Source: Corallochytrium limacisporum (Eukaryota > Opisthokonta). From it: a stretch of DNA of 59,059 nt. The stretch is taken from the NCBI GenBank assembly GCA_002811645.1, contig PDIP01000083.1:262043-321101 (forward strand). The letters are read 5' to 3'. This document shows, piece by piece, positions 29,555-39,776 of this stretch. Within the stretch, counting starts at the first letter, position 1, and every line of letters starts with the position of its first letter. A program made the position numbers and the translations under genes. Under the pieces are notes generated by a model. The model saw nothing but the letters and a program-made list of their open reading frames with translations, searched no databases and was not told the origin of the DNA.

Positions 29555-31658
29555 CTGCTCCTTGCTGGAAACGACTTTCCTTGTGGTGAACCGCCCGATG
29601 ATACACAGAGTGGTGGCAAGACGGATAGGCCTCTCTGCCGGCCATCAGGCATCCCATGAACGGTAGGTGATGACGGCAGCCCCATCCGCGAACTGGCTTT
29701 TTCCCTTCAGGAAAAAGAAATCATGGGGGAGGTGGTTGGGCCGGGACAAAGTAGCAGAGAGGCGACACAGAGGGCAGAGAGGGCAAGGCGGGATACGCAA
29801 AGGGGGGGGGGGAGGTGCGGGTCACCCTTTATCACAGCCTATTAGATATACGGATTATTTAAATATGTTAAAATTGGGCATTTTATGGTCATGAATGGAT
29901 ATATTTGATATACATAGTATTTAAAAACGGGGGTGGGCAAGGTCCAGCAGCCAGCCGCCTTGGCAACCGTCCGGCTTTGGTGCTGTCTCCCAAACCGTCC
30001 AAGCGCGCAAACCCAAGAGGGGCGAGAGAGAGCGAACACCCTCCCCCATATTTTTTGGGAGTCCTTTTGGCTTTTTCCTGAAAAGTTCGGGCTTGAGACG
30101 CAGAGAGAGAGAGAGAGGGGGAGAGAGGGAGAAATAACCTGGAAACCGGGCAAGAGAAAAAGGCAACAAAAAAAAGGAAGATTGACCCAAACAAGAAAAA
30201 TAAGGTCAAAATTTGTTTTGCACCCATACACAAACACACACACACACACACACATTGGGAACGTACGCAAACTTAGGAAAAAAATTCAAACAAAAAGCAA
30301 AAGCCCAAAGAAAACGAAAAAAAATGAAAAAAAGAAGAGCGGGAGCGGTGTCGTGAGACTGCCTTTCGCTCCATTTTTTCTTTTTCTTTTCGCTCCTTCG
30401 TTCCCGGCCGGTGGCCGGCCGTTCGGGGGCCTCTTTCCCTTTCCTTCCCCTCTCCCCCCCGACCCCCTTCTCTCCCTCTCCGCTCCCAAACACAGCCCAG
30501 CCCCCCAAGCCAACTTTTGCCGCAGCCCCCCCCCCCCGGGGCGGGGCTGGCCGAGGTTCAAAGTTAATAAAAAAAAATACCGCCATTTGCCGACCCCCGG
30601 CTCACTTCCCCCTTTGGCTCTGCCTTGACCCTCCCGGGACAAGTCGGCCCGGCACCGGCGGGCCCAAGGTTGATTTTTTTATTTTGCACATTGTGCCCAA
30701 GTGGCCCAAAATACTGCCGTACGTGTACGGTAGTGAACGGAGGGACGTGGGGCAGGTTCATCCTCGGGGAGGGTAAAAAATGAAAAGTAAAAAGAAAGAC
30801 TGGCAAAGCTCGCTCTCCCCCTGGCTCTCCCCCCCCCCGGCAGGCCTGCGCTCGGCCGCTGGGGGGAGGAGGGGAGGAGGGCATTCCGGGGTTCTGGAGA
30901 AAAAAGTGCGAAGAAAAAAGAAAAAGAGAGGGAAAAGTAGGAGAGCAGGCGAGGGAGAGAGGCGCGGAGGGTCTGAGCCCCCCGGGGGAGGGGGGAGAGG
31001 GGGAGAGACGAGGAGGGACGGGTGATCAAAAAGACAGAAAAAGTTGGAAAGCAGGGAGTAGAAGAAAAAAAAAAAGGGAGGGAGAGGAAGGGGGCACGTA
31101 GCAAAGGCCACTTTTGCGTCGTGTCGTCCGCATTGGGAGCGCGGGGTTGGGGTTGCCTTTGGGTCTCTTGGTCTGCCGTTTTGGAAGGAGATTTGGGCAC
31201 TGTTTGGTATCGTCTCTCTGGTGCGGATCGAAACCAAAGAGAGAGATATTTTAATTGTTTTGGGCAGATGGCTCTCTCTCTCTACTTGGATGTTTCGGAA
31301 TTTTGGCTTTTTATAGGATATTTCGATGATTTCGTGTGATGATGGCGTTATTGTGTTTCAGTCGGTATCGGTTGCTGTTTGGGCGTTTCCAGTGCATTCC
31401 ACCCATTAATACCCCAGTGCATTCCAGTTCGCGCTCGAAATCCGTTGCATCCATTGGCTATTTCGAGGACATGATCGGGAGAAGTCCGTGGCACATCTCA
31501 CGCCCGACGAACAAACATGTCATTCTGTTCTTGAAGAAGGGTATAGTTCAACCACAGGGAGACCAGAAGAAGATACCAGCACATCAAGATCTCGGTTACC
31601 CAGGAAAAGGGATTCACCACTGTCACAACCCCGTAGACACATTGCAGAAACCAAACAC

Positions 31659-34124
31659 ATGACACCAAACATGGACCGTTCCGATACGGGCAGCGCGGAA
31701 GTGGTGTCCAGCAACGTCGAAATGAACTCGGTACGGGCCAAAAGCGAAGTCTACGAGCTGAAGTCCTGGAGTGCCCGCACCTACTTCCGCCGGTTGCCTG
31801 ATGATGACCAGTGGTTCGTGCTGTCAAATTCTAAGAAGAAACGGATCAAGAAAGCGGGCACTGCTGACGGCCAGGAGCACCAGCAGTCGCCGCAAACTCC
31901 ACCCTATCAGCAGATTAGACACAACACAGTCGTCTCGCAGAACTCTCTGAATTCCTACCAGTCGATCCCGGAGGAGAACGAACAGGAGGTCCGTGAGGCC
32001 GAAGCTGAGCAGACACCGATGCGCACTAGCCCGCTGGAGCGGTCCGAGGTCGAAGGCACTGGAAAGCCTACGTTGGTGATCATTCTGTACTGCCAAAAGC
32101 AGGCCTTGACGGGTCGCTTCGTTTACTTTATGCGCATCACTGAGACCTCAAGGAAAGGCCGCGTTAGCTACGAGCATTTCATCGGACCCAAGTTCGTAAT
32201 CATGTGCGGCGAGAGCGGGACGTTCGCTCAGTTCTACAGCCTCCGGGATGAATTTGAGGTTCACAATGGTTTCAGGTTTGCCAGCTCCGACGAATGCTGG
32301 GATTTCATTCGCTGTGTGGAGAAGGTGAAAATGGCCGCTGCCAGTAATTCATCCGTACTGGACGATTTCCTGTCGCCCAAGGAAGTCGAAGGTTACCTCG
32401 CAGAACGCGGGGCCACGGGTAAGACACTGGTCACTGTCCATCTGCCCAGGGGCCAACGCACCACTCTACGAGTCAACAACTCCCAGACCGTCCTTGACGT
32501 GAAGCTCGCGGTGTGCCGCCACCGCCGCATTGATCCGAAACGGGTGCTCATGCGCTTCTACGAGGAAGACCAGGCGCGAATCGAGGGCGACAAGCCAGTC
32601 ACATTCTATTCCAGTCGGGACTTTGAGCTCGTTGTTCCAGAAGACATAAGAGCCCAATCAATTGCCGCGGGTGCTGCAGGAGCTGCTGCCGTGGGTGTGG
32701 GGGCTGCTGCAGCGTCAAAGAAGAATCGGCGACATCGTACTTCGAACTCTTCCGGCACCAACAAGCCCCAGAGTCGTCCCCGCAGCCGGAGCGCCCGTCG
32801 CGCGGCGAAACGTGAAGAATTGCTAGCGGGTGCGGGCTTGAGCGCAGGATCCCTTGCCCTGCGCCGCGCGCAAAGTGAGCAAGCGTACGAGGAAATTGAC
32901 GCTCTCAATATCTACGAAGGCTCTCCGGCGAAGTCTGCGGCTGTAGCAACTGGCATCTATAGTTCACCGGGGAGTGGCAAGAGTTCCACTGCATACGAGG
33001 AGCGTCAGCAGCGAGCCCAACGCCGTCAAAACCAGCTGATCCTCCTGAAGAGCGGGGAAGATCCCACCGCTGCATTACCTGACTGCAGCAGCCCTACCTC
33101 TACAAACGTACCTGCCGCTGCCATTTTCAATACTGCGAACGGAGAAGAGCACATTATTGATGACCGTAACAACGCTGCTGCGGGTGAGGAGATTATGGCT
33201 CAAGCTCAGACCGGAGGCGAAGATCCATCCTATGCTACTCTTGATCAGGACGGTGACGTAGTGGTCACGCACCAGAAGGTCGATGTTAACCCCATCGACA
33301 TTGGCATGAACGACGAGGACATTACGGCGACCAAGCTGCAGCGCTTGCCGTCTCACCTCACTGCGAGCGCCAGCGGTGCCGACGGCACAAACGAACCCAA
33401 CGAGGACGACGCCTCAGTTGATATGCAGAGTATCAACAGTGGCTCCACTACGCAGACGGGGCAGTCTTCCGTCGGCCGCCGACGCTCGTTACGCTGGATC
33501 GCTGCCATGAACACAGCCAAGGAGCAGCAGGGCAGCGACTTGCAGCGCCGGTCTTCGATCGGCAAACGCACAGCGAAAGAGATTCTCGCTGATGAGCAGA
33601 AGCTAGCCGCTAAGGGACCCGCCGGCGACATGGCAGACCCGCTCTACGATGAGATTGTCAAACCCGGTAACACTGCCGCCAAGGTGGCTGTGTTCAGTTC
33701 CATTTCAACACCCACTGGAGATGACCGCGAAACGGAGACTATGATGGCTGAAGCTGGACTCGCACCTGCTGCTGAGAATGAAATTGAGGCCCTGACAAAA
33801 ACCCTAGGTATCAACGCGGCTGACGCACAGGATCCTAAGAAGCAAGAAATCCTCTCTGCCTTCATTGCGACCTTCCGGAACTCTCTGACGTTACAGGACG
33901 GTCCCAAGGGCGAGAAGATCGAGGAGTCAGACACCGTCAAGACGAAAGCCTCCACCCCTAAGAGCGCCACCGCCAAGACCGAAAGCCTTGAGGAGGCGCA
34001 GAGTGGACACCGTCAACCCTTGAGCCTGTACCCTTACGGCAACGAGGAGGCAGTGAACAGTTTCCACGCTAAGCTGGCTGCAATTGAAGCACGGCTGAAG
34101 GCTGAAGAAGCCGGCACGGCATGA
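31659..34124 (+). CDS. WH1/EVH1-like adaptor with a ubiquitin-like/RBD-like domain and YxxI/L motifs, 821 aa
   Basis: A PH-fold region resembling WH1 is split by a polar insert. The first strands lie at about residues 30-60 (VYELKSWSARTYFRRLP ... WFVL). The rest lies at about 134-226 and ends in the WH1-like FEVHNGFRFASSDECWDFI. A ubiquitin-fold segment similar to RBD or cordon-bleu N-domains follows at about 258-325 (VTVHLPRGQRTTLRV). The remaining 500 residues are disordered, with an Ala-rich stretch and an Arg/Ser-rich block. They contain Tyr410 in YEEI, Tyr525 in YATL and Tyr663 in YDEI, all SH2-ligand-like. There is no VCA region, so this is not a WASP that activates Arp2/3 by itself. 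The first ATG in frame is 31659; ATG 31671 has a better context. The frame extends upstream to a GTG. Confidence 0.65.
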   Translation: MTPNMDRSDTGSAEVVSSNVEMNSVRAKSEVYELKSWSARTYFRRLPDDDQWFVLSNSKKKRIKKAGTADGQEHQQSPQTPPYQQIRHNTVVSQNSLNSYQSIPEENEQEVREAEAEQTPMRTSPLERSEVEGTGKPTLVIILYCQKQALTGRFVYFMRITETSRKGRVSYEHFIGPKFVIMCGESGTFAQFYSLRDEFEVHNGFRFASSDECWDFIRCVEKVKMAAASNSSVLDDFLSPKEVEGYLAERGATGKTLVTVHLPRGQRTTLRVNNSQTVLDVKLAVCRHRRIDPKRVLMRFYEEDQARIEGDKPVTFYSSRDFELVVPEDIRAQSIAAGAAGAAAVGVGAAAASKKNRRHRTSNSSGTNKPQSRPRSRSARRAAKREELLAGAGLSAGSLALRRAQSEQAYEEIDALNIYEGSPAKSAAVATGIYSSPGSGKSSTAYEERQQRAQRRQNQLILLKSGEDPTAALPDCSSPTSTNVPAAAIFNTANGEEHIIDDRNNAAAGEEIMAQAQTGGEDPSYATLDQDGDVVVTHQKVDVNPIDIGMNDEDITATKLQRLPSHLTASASGADGTNEPNEDDASVDMQSINSGSTTQTGQSSVGRRRSLRWIAAMNTAKEQQGSDLQRRSSIGKRTAKEILADEQKLAAKGPAGDMADPLYDEIVKPGNTAAKVAVFSSISTPTGDDRETETMMAEAGLAPAAENEIEALTKTLGINAADAQDPKKQEILSAFIATFRNSLTLQDGPKGEKIEESDTVKTKASTPKSATAKTESLEEAQSGHRQPLSLYPYGNEEAVNSFHAKLAAIEARLKAEEAGTA

Positions 34125-34331
34125 AAATAACAAATTCAACATTGTAACTGTAAAGAAATCCACAACATCAATTTCGCCCCCCAGAAAGATGCGCTAACCA
34201 TCATGAGCCAAAGAAAAGTTCCATAGTGTTCAAGTCAAGTATCTCCTTCTATTATTGAAGTCATTTTATTGTTGCAAAATGGCATGCTGAATGTGGATAA
34301 GTGGAATCAACTCCGTTGTGCATGTCAGGAC
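34125..34331. other. Convergent 3' intergenic region (207 bp)
   Basis: Shared 3' region of the WH1 adaptor and ARPC2. It has one run of six C, is otherwise AT-rich, and has no gene. Confidence 0.6.
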
Positions 34332-35264
34332 TTACTTCCGTTTAAGGCTGAAAGTGCGCCCTGACGCTGTCTTTCGGTCACCAGCACCTTCCGGCTTAGC
34401 ACGTGTCAGCACCTTGAGGGAGCTGGCCACACGGGCACGCATACGGGTATGGAGGTAGGCCTTGCTGCACTTGATGTGATAGTGGAAATAGTCCCTGAAG
34501 GTGTGGATCAGGTCAATTGTGCGATCTGCCGTCTCATCCTTGAAGTGTCGGGGGAAGAGGACAAACGTGACGTAGCTCAGATCCGCGCCACTCGGGAGCT
34601 TGTTACTGAACTGAGCAATCTCATCCGGCGGGTTCTTCAGGTTGAATAGGACTTGAGGGGCAGTGTGGACCGTCTTTCGGGCGTCAACAAACTCCTGCAG
34701 GAAGACTTTGCCAATGATGATGTCGTCTTCATCTCGGAAGCGTGTGCTAAAGACTACGACTACCTTGTCGCTTCCTGCGCTCACGACCATATGCTCACCC
34801 GGACGGTACTCGATGATAGCAGCGGAATCGAGGTCCGTACCGGCCTTCTGGCGCTTAAAGAAGGTTTCGAACAGGCCTGCCATTGTGTGACGCTTCATCA
34901 GCGCAATATTGTGGATCAGATCCTTCTTGGCCTGTTCATCGCTGGGGACAGTCAGAGCGTCAAACTTAACAGTGATGTTGTAGCCCTGCTCCGGTGTGGC
35001 CAGCATGAGATCACCGTATACAGATTTGAGTTTGGCACTGGCTCCGTACTTGTCCAGCTCCGCAAAGGGTGCGTACGACATGGACACGGTCAACACAGAC
35101 CGACGGTCATTGTTATCCTCAGAGGTAGCGATACGGAACTGGACGCCGTCAAAGTCATTGATTCCGACCTCGACGCGGTCATACTTCTGATCATCAGGCC
35201 GCTCCTGGCAATGCTCTGTGAGGGTGTCCTCGATGATGCGATTGTGGAATTCGAGCAGGATCAT
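34332..35264 (-). CDS. ARPC2: Arp2/3 complex subunit 2 (p34-Arc), 310 aa
   Basis: ARPC2 is the core scaffold subunit of the Arp2/3 complex that nucleates branched actin filaments. Near-complete colinearity with animal ARPC2 (300 aa) can be seen. The N-terminus is MILLEFHNRIIEDTL, followed by DFDGV, VVVFSTRFRDEDDIIIGKVF and HTAPQVLF. The highly conserved stretch VTFVLFPRH ... HTFRDYFHYHIKCSKAYLHTRMR ends in FLKVLNRAR-like SLKVLTRAK. Start ATG 35264-35262. It is convergent with the WH1 adaptor and tandem with the DOCK-like gene, so three genes for actin control sit side by side. Confidence 0.98.
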   Translation of the reverse strand: MILLEFHNRIIEDTLTEHCQERPDDQKYDRVEVGINDFDGVQFRIATSEDNNDRRSVLTVSMSYAPFAELDKYGASAKLKSVYGDLMLATPEQGYNITVKFDALTVPSDEQAKKDLIHNIALMKRHTMAGLFETFFKRQKAGTDLDSAAIIEYRPGEHMVVSAGSDKVVVVFSTRFRDEDDIIIGKVFLQEFVDARKTVHTAPQVLFNLKNPPDEIAQFSNKLPSGADLSYVTFVLFPRHFKDETADRTIDLIHTFRDYFHYHIKCSKAYLHTRMRARVASSLKVLTRAKPEGAGDRKTASGRTFSLKRK

Positions 35265-36257
35265 CCCGATAGTGCTATGTGATGTTCTCTTGTTATCCCA
35301 ATATCTAGTTACCCGGTCACGTCACAGTAGAGTCTAGGTGTGTCCTTGATACCTTTTACTTCGTCAGTCTACCACAGACTGAGATTTAGCAAATGTTCCG
35401 GTTTTGGTGCTGTTTAGGACTTGAATGAATAGAGCTTTTACCAAACTTCCAACGCCTGAAGGACCATGAACATGACAAACATACAGTAGGGATCATGTGC
35501 TTGCTTGTGTTTGGCTTTGCGACCATGGAGCCAATTCGTCAAAACGCCGGTTCGGTACCGCACAACACCTCCTTTGCGATACACAACACTCACATTCGCG
35601 CACACTCATTCGCACAAATTCCAAAACACAAACAGGAAAAGCGAGAAGACAGTCGGTATCTTTCTTAGCCCCTTGGTTTTCTTTGGCCGATACAATCATC
35701 AGCTACTGGTCCCGCAGGGAAAGTTTAAATCCTCTCCCTCTTCCCCCCCCCCCCCAAAACTCCAACAACAGTGGTTTCCGGCCCGGGCGCTGGGCCCCGC
35801 TCTGTGTGTGGATGGATTGCGGACCTGTCTCTCTCGTTACTCTTTCTTCATTGCCCCGGGGTGTGTGGCGTGTGTGTGTGAGGTGCTCGAAGAGGCGGTC
35901 GTGTCCGGCCGAATTTCTCCTCCCGCGGCCCTCCTTTTCTTTATTTTCCCGGGTCCCTATGCGCTCGTTTTTCAGCCAATCGCGGCCAACCAGAGGGCGG
36001 AAAAAGCCAAAACAAATAATTATATATACTTACTTCTTCAAATTATGTACATTTTCAGTAAAATTAATACGAAGTGAATGAACTTTCGCATATACTGACG
36101 TTTATAAATATCCAAAACGAGAACGATGGCAATACTGAAAGCACTGCGGTGTCTATTTTGTCGGGGATCCCCGAGGCGGGATCCATTTCTGTGCAGGGTC
36201 GTCAGGACTTGCCTAAGACTAAACGTGCTTCAATGATGTGGCGTCTCCCGGTTTGTT
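35265..36257. other. Upstream island of ARPC2
   Basis: About 1 kb. It has a C run (about 35746-35755), GT/CA-rich patches and AT-rich DNA near 36020-36070. No gene recognised. Confidence 0.55.
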
Positions 36258-38387
36258 TCAGGGCTCAGCACGGTGGCTTAAGTCCTCTTCAAATCGAGTA
36301 AGTGCCTGCTTGGTGTCACTTATCACGGCCTGAAGATCCGATGCCGACAGAGTAGCAGTACGTTCCACAAGGTTGCGAAGGTTGTCTAGGTAGACCTGGA
36401 CGGCCTGATCACCCAAGTGCACCTCACCACTTGCAGTTGCGTAGCTGGATGCCAGCATGGTATCGCTTTTCCATGCTTCGGTACCGTCGAGATTTTGTTC
36501 CAGTTCTTTGTGGCCCCGGGAGCCGAGTTGGCTGGCCTGGTCGAGGCGGATTCGAATGTAATCTTGGAAGAACTCACGTTGGTCGTTGTTGTCCGCATTG
36601 TTCTCTTCGTGGTCGCCGGCAAAGTAGGTTGCAGGGTCATTGATGTCGTCTGGCGCGTACAAAATAAGCTCGTGGAAAGCACTGTGATTTTCTTGGACGT
36701 CCCGGAAGGAATAGAAGGCGTAGTAGAGCGGGGCATCCTCTTTGCACTTCTTGATAGTGAGGACCAGGTGAGAATTCTTCAAGCTTTCCTTCGATGGTAC
36801 ACTGAAGCGCACGTTCTCTTCCCATGAGATCTTCAGCGCTTCCCGATGTGCCGATGTCTCGAAGTGATCCCATGCATGGTTCAGTTCGGTCTGACCCAGG
36901 AGCACGAAAGTTGACTGCTTCATGCCATCAACATACAGTTCAGAAACGACGATGACGTCGCGACCGTGCTTCTTGCGGAACTCGGTCTGGAGGATGCTCA
37001 AGTAAAAGTGCACCGATTCGCTTTTGTCGATGTCGTATAGAATGTAAGGAATGGATCCCACTTTGTTACAGAAACAGATACCTTTTGCCTTCCAGTCGAT
37101 ACCCTCTGTAGATAGTTTGGCCTTCGCATTTCCTTCGAATACACAGGCGTTCAAAGACAGCCGGTCTTGGCCAATCTTCATGCGGTCAATGGGCATGATG
37201 GACTTGCGACGGAAGCTTTCCGGTCGCGGGCCAGACGAGTCCTCCGATGACGCGTCCAAAAATTTGAGCTTGATGGCTGCACCACGGGAGCGGATGGTAA
37301 TGTCAACCAAGGCCAAGACAGAAAAGCCACGGATTTTCCACGGGGTTTTCTCTGTTCGCGTTACCGTGCGGAAAAACAAAAATATGTTAGACTGCGGATC
37401 CATCAATGCCTTGAGGAAGACTGCCACTGCCCGGTCCCCCAGCTTGCCCCCCGGACAGTCAAAGGCGCACGATTCGCTCACAAACAGACGGCGATTGGCA
37501 TCGTAGAGTGCAAGATGTATGCGGCACTCGGTATCCGGATCCAAGTCCACCTTGAGATCGCTCAGTTCAACCAAAAGATGGCCGTCCGCGAACAGCCGCC
37601 CAAGATCACCGGACCCCACTGTGCGTGTGCTAATGTCATCAACGTTGGCACCCCGGGAGAATGTACTAACGCTGCCCGCACCATCATCCTGCTGCAGTGC
37701 AGCGACGGATGGGTGCTGGCCAGGGACAAGGTTGCCTGCTATGTCTGTGCGTGATGCACCCGATCCGGGAATTCCTGCATTGGAAGGGGTACGTGATGGT
37801 GCCATTGCCATTTTCCGCACGATACTTGGCTTTCCGCTACCAGGGGGTCCCGAATCGGCGGTAATGTCTTCCAGACTGTCCAGCATTCTCGAGGTCATAT
37901 CTTTGGCGCCTATACCGTGGCCACGACGAGCGCCGAGGCTATAGGTAGACGCCCGTGCCTGGATCACTAACTCACGCAGGCATGCCGTCAGAGAGTCTAG
38001 ATAAACACATGGCTTACCCAGGCTGGCCTGGATCCTGGAAAGGTCATCTTTCCCACCCCCCATCGCACCAAAAACAACCGGTGTTGTGGCATCATAGTCG
38101 GGCACGCTTTGGAGATCTTGCTTTGCCTGTTCGATGACGGCGTCATTTGTGTCAGTAAGCAGGACAAGATACGCATCAGCAGGCCCAACGTCTCCGGCAG
38201 CGTCACAGAGGACCTCCTTTGTCGGGTGGAAGTCAAGAGAATGAACTGCTTCGCTTATGGTGATCCATTTCCGCCACTCATGCAGGTCTACTGTATCAAT
38301 GTCTTCAACTCCGAAGATACGCTTCACTGTGTCCTCCACAGCATTGTGAGGTCCCACGATGAGGACCGTATGCGCGTTGGTCTCCAT
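36258..38387 (-). CDS. DOCK-like protein: degenerate GTPase-like N-terminus plus DHR-1, no DHR-2, 709 aa
   Basis: The middle and C-terminal parts resemble the front half of DOCK-family exchange factors. Residues about 264-385 match their N-terminal module (CRIHLALYDANRRLFVSES ... FFRTVTRTEKTPWKIRGF). Residues about 455-580 match the lipid-binding C2-like DHR-1: FYLSILQTEFRKKHGRDVIVV, ISWEENVRFSVP and FHELILYAP in DHR-1 order. The catalytic DHR-2 domain is absent; the protein ends about 130 residues later in a polar helix. The first 145 residues look like a small GTPase fold with lost motifs (VLIVGPHNAVEDTV for the P-loop, then ADAYLVLLTDTND and VVFGAMGGGKDDL). This reading is by eye. Start ATG 38387; the longer frame begins with GTG. 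A regulator or decoy of DOCK/Rac signalling is an inference. Confidence 0.6.
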   Translation of the reverse strand: METNAHTVLIVGPHNAVEDTVKRIFGVEDIDTVDLHEWRKWITISEAVHSLDFHPTKEVLCDAAGDVGPADAYLVLLTDTNDAVIEQAKQDLQSVPDYDATTPVVFGAMGGGKDDLSRIQASLGKPCVYLDSLTACLRELVIQARASTYSLGARRGHGIGAKDMTSRMLDSLEDITADSGPPGSGKPSIVRKMAMAPSRTPSNAGIPGSGASRTDIAGNLVPGQHPSVAALQQDDGAGSVSTFSRGANVDDISTRTVGSGDLGRLFADGHLLVELSDLKVDLDPDTECRIHLALYDANRRLFVSESCAFDCPGGKLGDRAVAVFLKALMDPQSNIFLFFRTVTRTEKTPWKIRGFSVLALVDITIRSRGAAIKLKFLDASSEDSSGPRPESFRRKSIMPIDRMKIGQDRLSLNACVFEGNAKAKLSTEGIDWKAKGICFCNKVGSIPYILYDIDKSESVHFYLSILQTEFRKKHGRDVIVVSELYVDGMKQSTFVLLGQTELNHAWDHFETSAHREALKISWEENVRFSVPSKESLKNSHLVLTIKKCKEDAPLYYAFYSFRDVQENHSAFHELILYAPDDINDPATYFAGDHEENNADNNDQREFFQDYIRIRLDQASQLGSRGHKELEQNLDGTEAWKSDTMLASSYATASGEVHLGDQAVQVYLDNLRNLVERTATLSASDLQAVISDTKQALTRFEEDLSHRAEP

Positions 38388-39776
38388 TGTTTGCGTATCT
38401 TTCACTTCTTCTATATTTTATCTACAAAACTCTATATCACTGAACACTATATCAATGTAGCCCTATCTTGCTCCCCATCTCAGTATACAGTTTGTGTCGC
38501 TGGTATATGCTTCAAAGGATGCACTCGACCTCCATTCTGTTTAAGGTCGACATAAAGTAGCCCTTCAGACAATCATGAATTTTGGTACGAAGAAAGAGGG
38601 TACCATTGTACTCAGTGTTTACGAACATGTCAATCTATCTCAAGTCTTCACGCACCATACACAACACAAGCAACCCCCCAGATCTACAGGTTGTTGAGTC
38701 GCCATCTTTCATCAGCTACGCGAACTCAGTCCAGTGCCCAGGCAGCCACCGCTGACGAATACTTCGCCGAAGATGATAAACTACAAACAGGCACGGGGCA
38801 CCCAAACAATTCACGGTTGAGGTGCCCCTTGGACAAGGCCTGGTCACCCTGGTCAACAAGAGCCCCACGGTTCCTACCGTTTAGCGCTCTATGCAGCCCT
38901 GCGGCAGTCCTGGCGGAGTGTGTGTGTGTGCTGTGTGTGTGTGACTCCCTCCCTCTCGCGGCCGGGTTTGGTCCCAGCGGGCCCGGGCCTCTGCTGCAGG
39001 CTAAGGAGGGTTTTGCACTCAGCGGGGCGAGAGCTTGGGGGGTGGGTGGGGGAGGGAAGCGAAAACAAGAGCCGTGCGATGGTAAAAAACTGCCAGCGGT
39101 GGAGTGGACAACTCTTGGGGCGCCTCAGCCCTTTTGCGCAGTCTCAGGGAGCCCTCCCGCGAGGGCAAAAACTCGTGCGTTCAGTGTTAGGAAAGGAGGG
39201 GCTGGGGGAGGATACCCATCCGCCTGCAGTATATTCACTATTGAGCCCAGTGGCAGAGGAACGCAGGAGAGGGGCGGGGGAGATTTGTGTTTACTCTGAC
39301 TTATGCTGCGGGAGGGTAAGGGGGGGAGCGGGGGGCGGCACAGTTCCGGTGCGCTTAGGGCCCCTTACCCCTCATCATTGGCTTGTGGGCGTTTGGGCCC
39401 AGGGGCCAGAAATTAGACTCCCAATCGTTCATAGAAATAGTTCGGCAGACCCCCGCTGTGGGTGGCCGTCCGTTGCGGGTTCGGACGCGAGGGGACGAAA
39501 AAGGGGGGGGGGAGGAGGACGAGGGGAAAAGGACGGTTGAAGGGGTCAACGGTGATGGGAGTATCACAGCAAGGCTGCCTTGGGTACTCAAGGCGCATCA
39601 ACAGTAGTGAACAGAGGCTCTTATCTGTCTGTAAGAGTACCTCTTCGGTTTGTGAATTTATTTTATTGAACGCAATACAATTATGTCTGAGAGAGCACGA
39701 CATGCATAGGTCAAAATAAACCACCCTTTGGAATCTACACTATCTGTTTACTCTAAGGCATTGGCCAGACTCGTCC
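38388..39776. other. Upstream island of the DOCK-like gene
   Basis: About 1.4 kb. It has a GT microsatellite (about 38919-38942), G runs near 39320 and 39506, and GTATATTCACTA at 39229-39240. An open frame from 38691 begins like a mitochondrial presequence but then degenerates. No gene is supportable. Confidence 0.5.

Larger units (their letters stand above)
28492..31658. other. Divergent island, crotonase / WH1 adaptor
   Basis: A 3.2-kb gap. It contains a PLAT-domain fragment (29183-29554), a perfect 19-bp inverted repeat (29143-29186), a CA microsatellite (30233-30254), a GA tract (about 30103-30118), A runs, and C/G runs (about 29803, 30528-30538, 30830-30838, 30978-31000). Except for the PLAT frame, I see no gene. 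Confidence 0.55.

Noticed and set aside
38691-39299. Frame beginning with a mitochondrial-presequence-like stretch
   Set aside because: It starts without an ATG and runs into GT and G-run low-complexity DNA. No domain in any frame.
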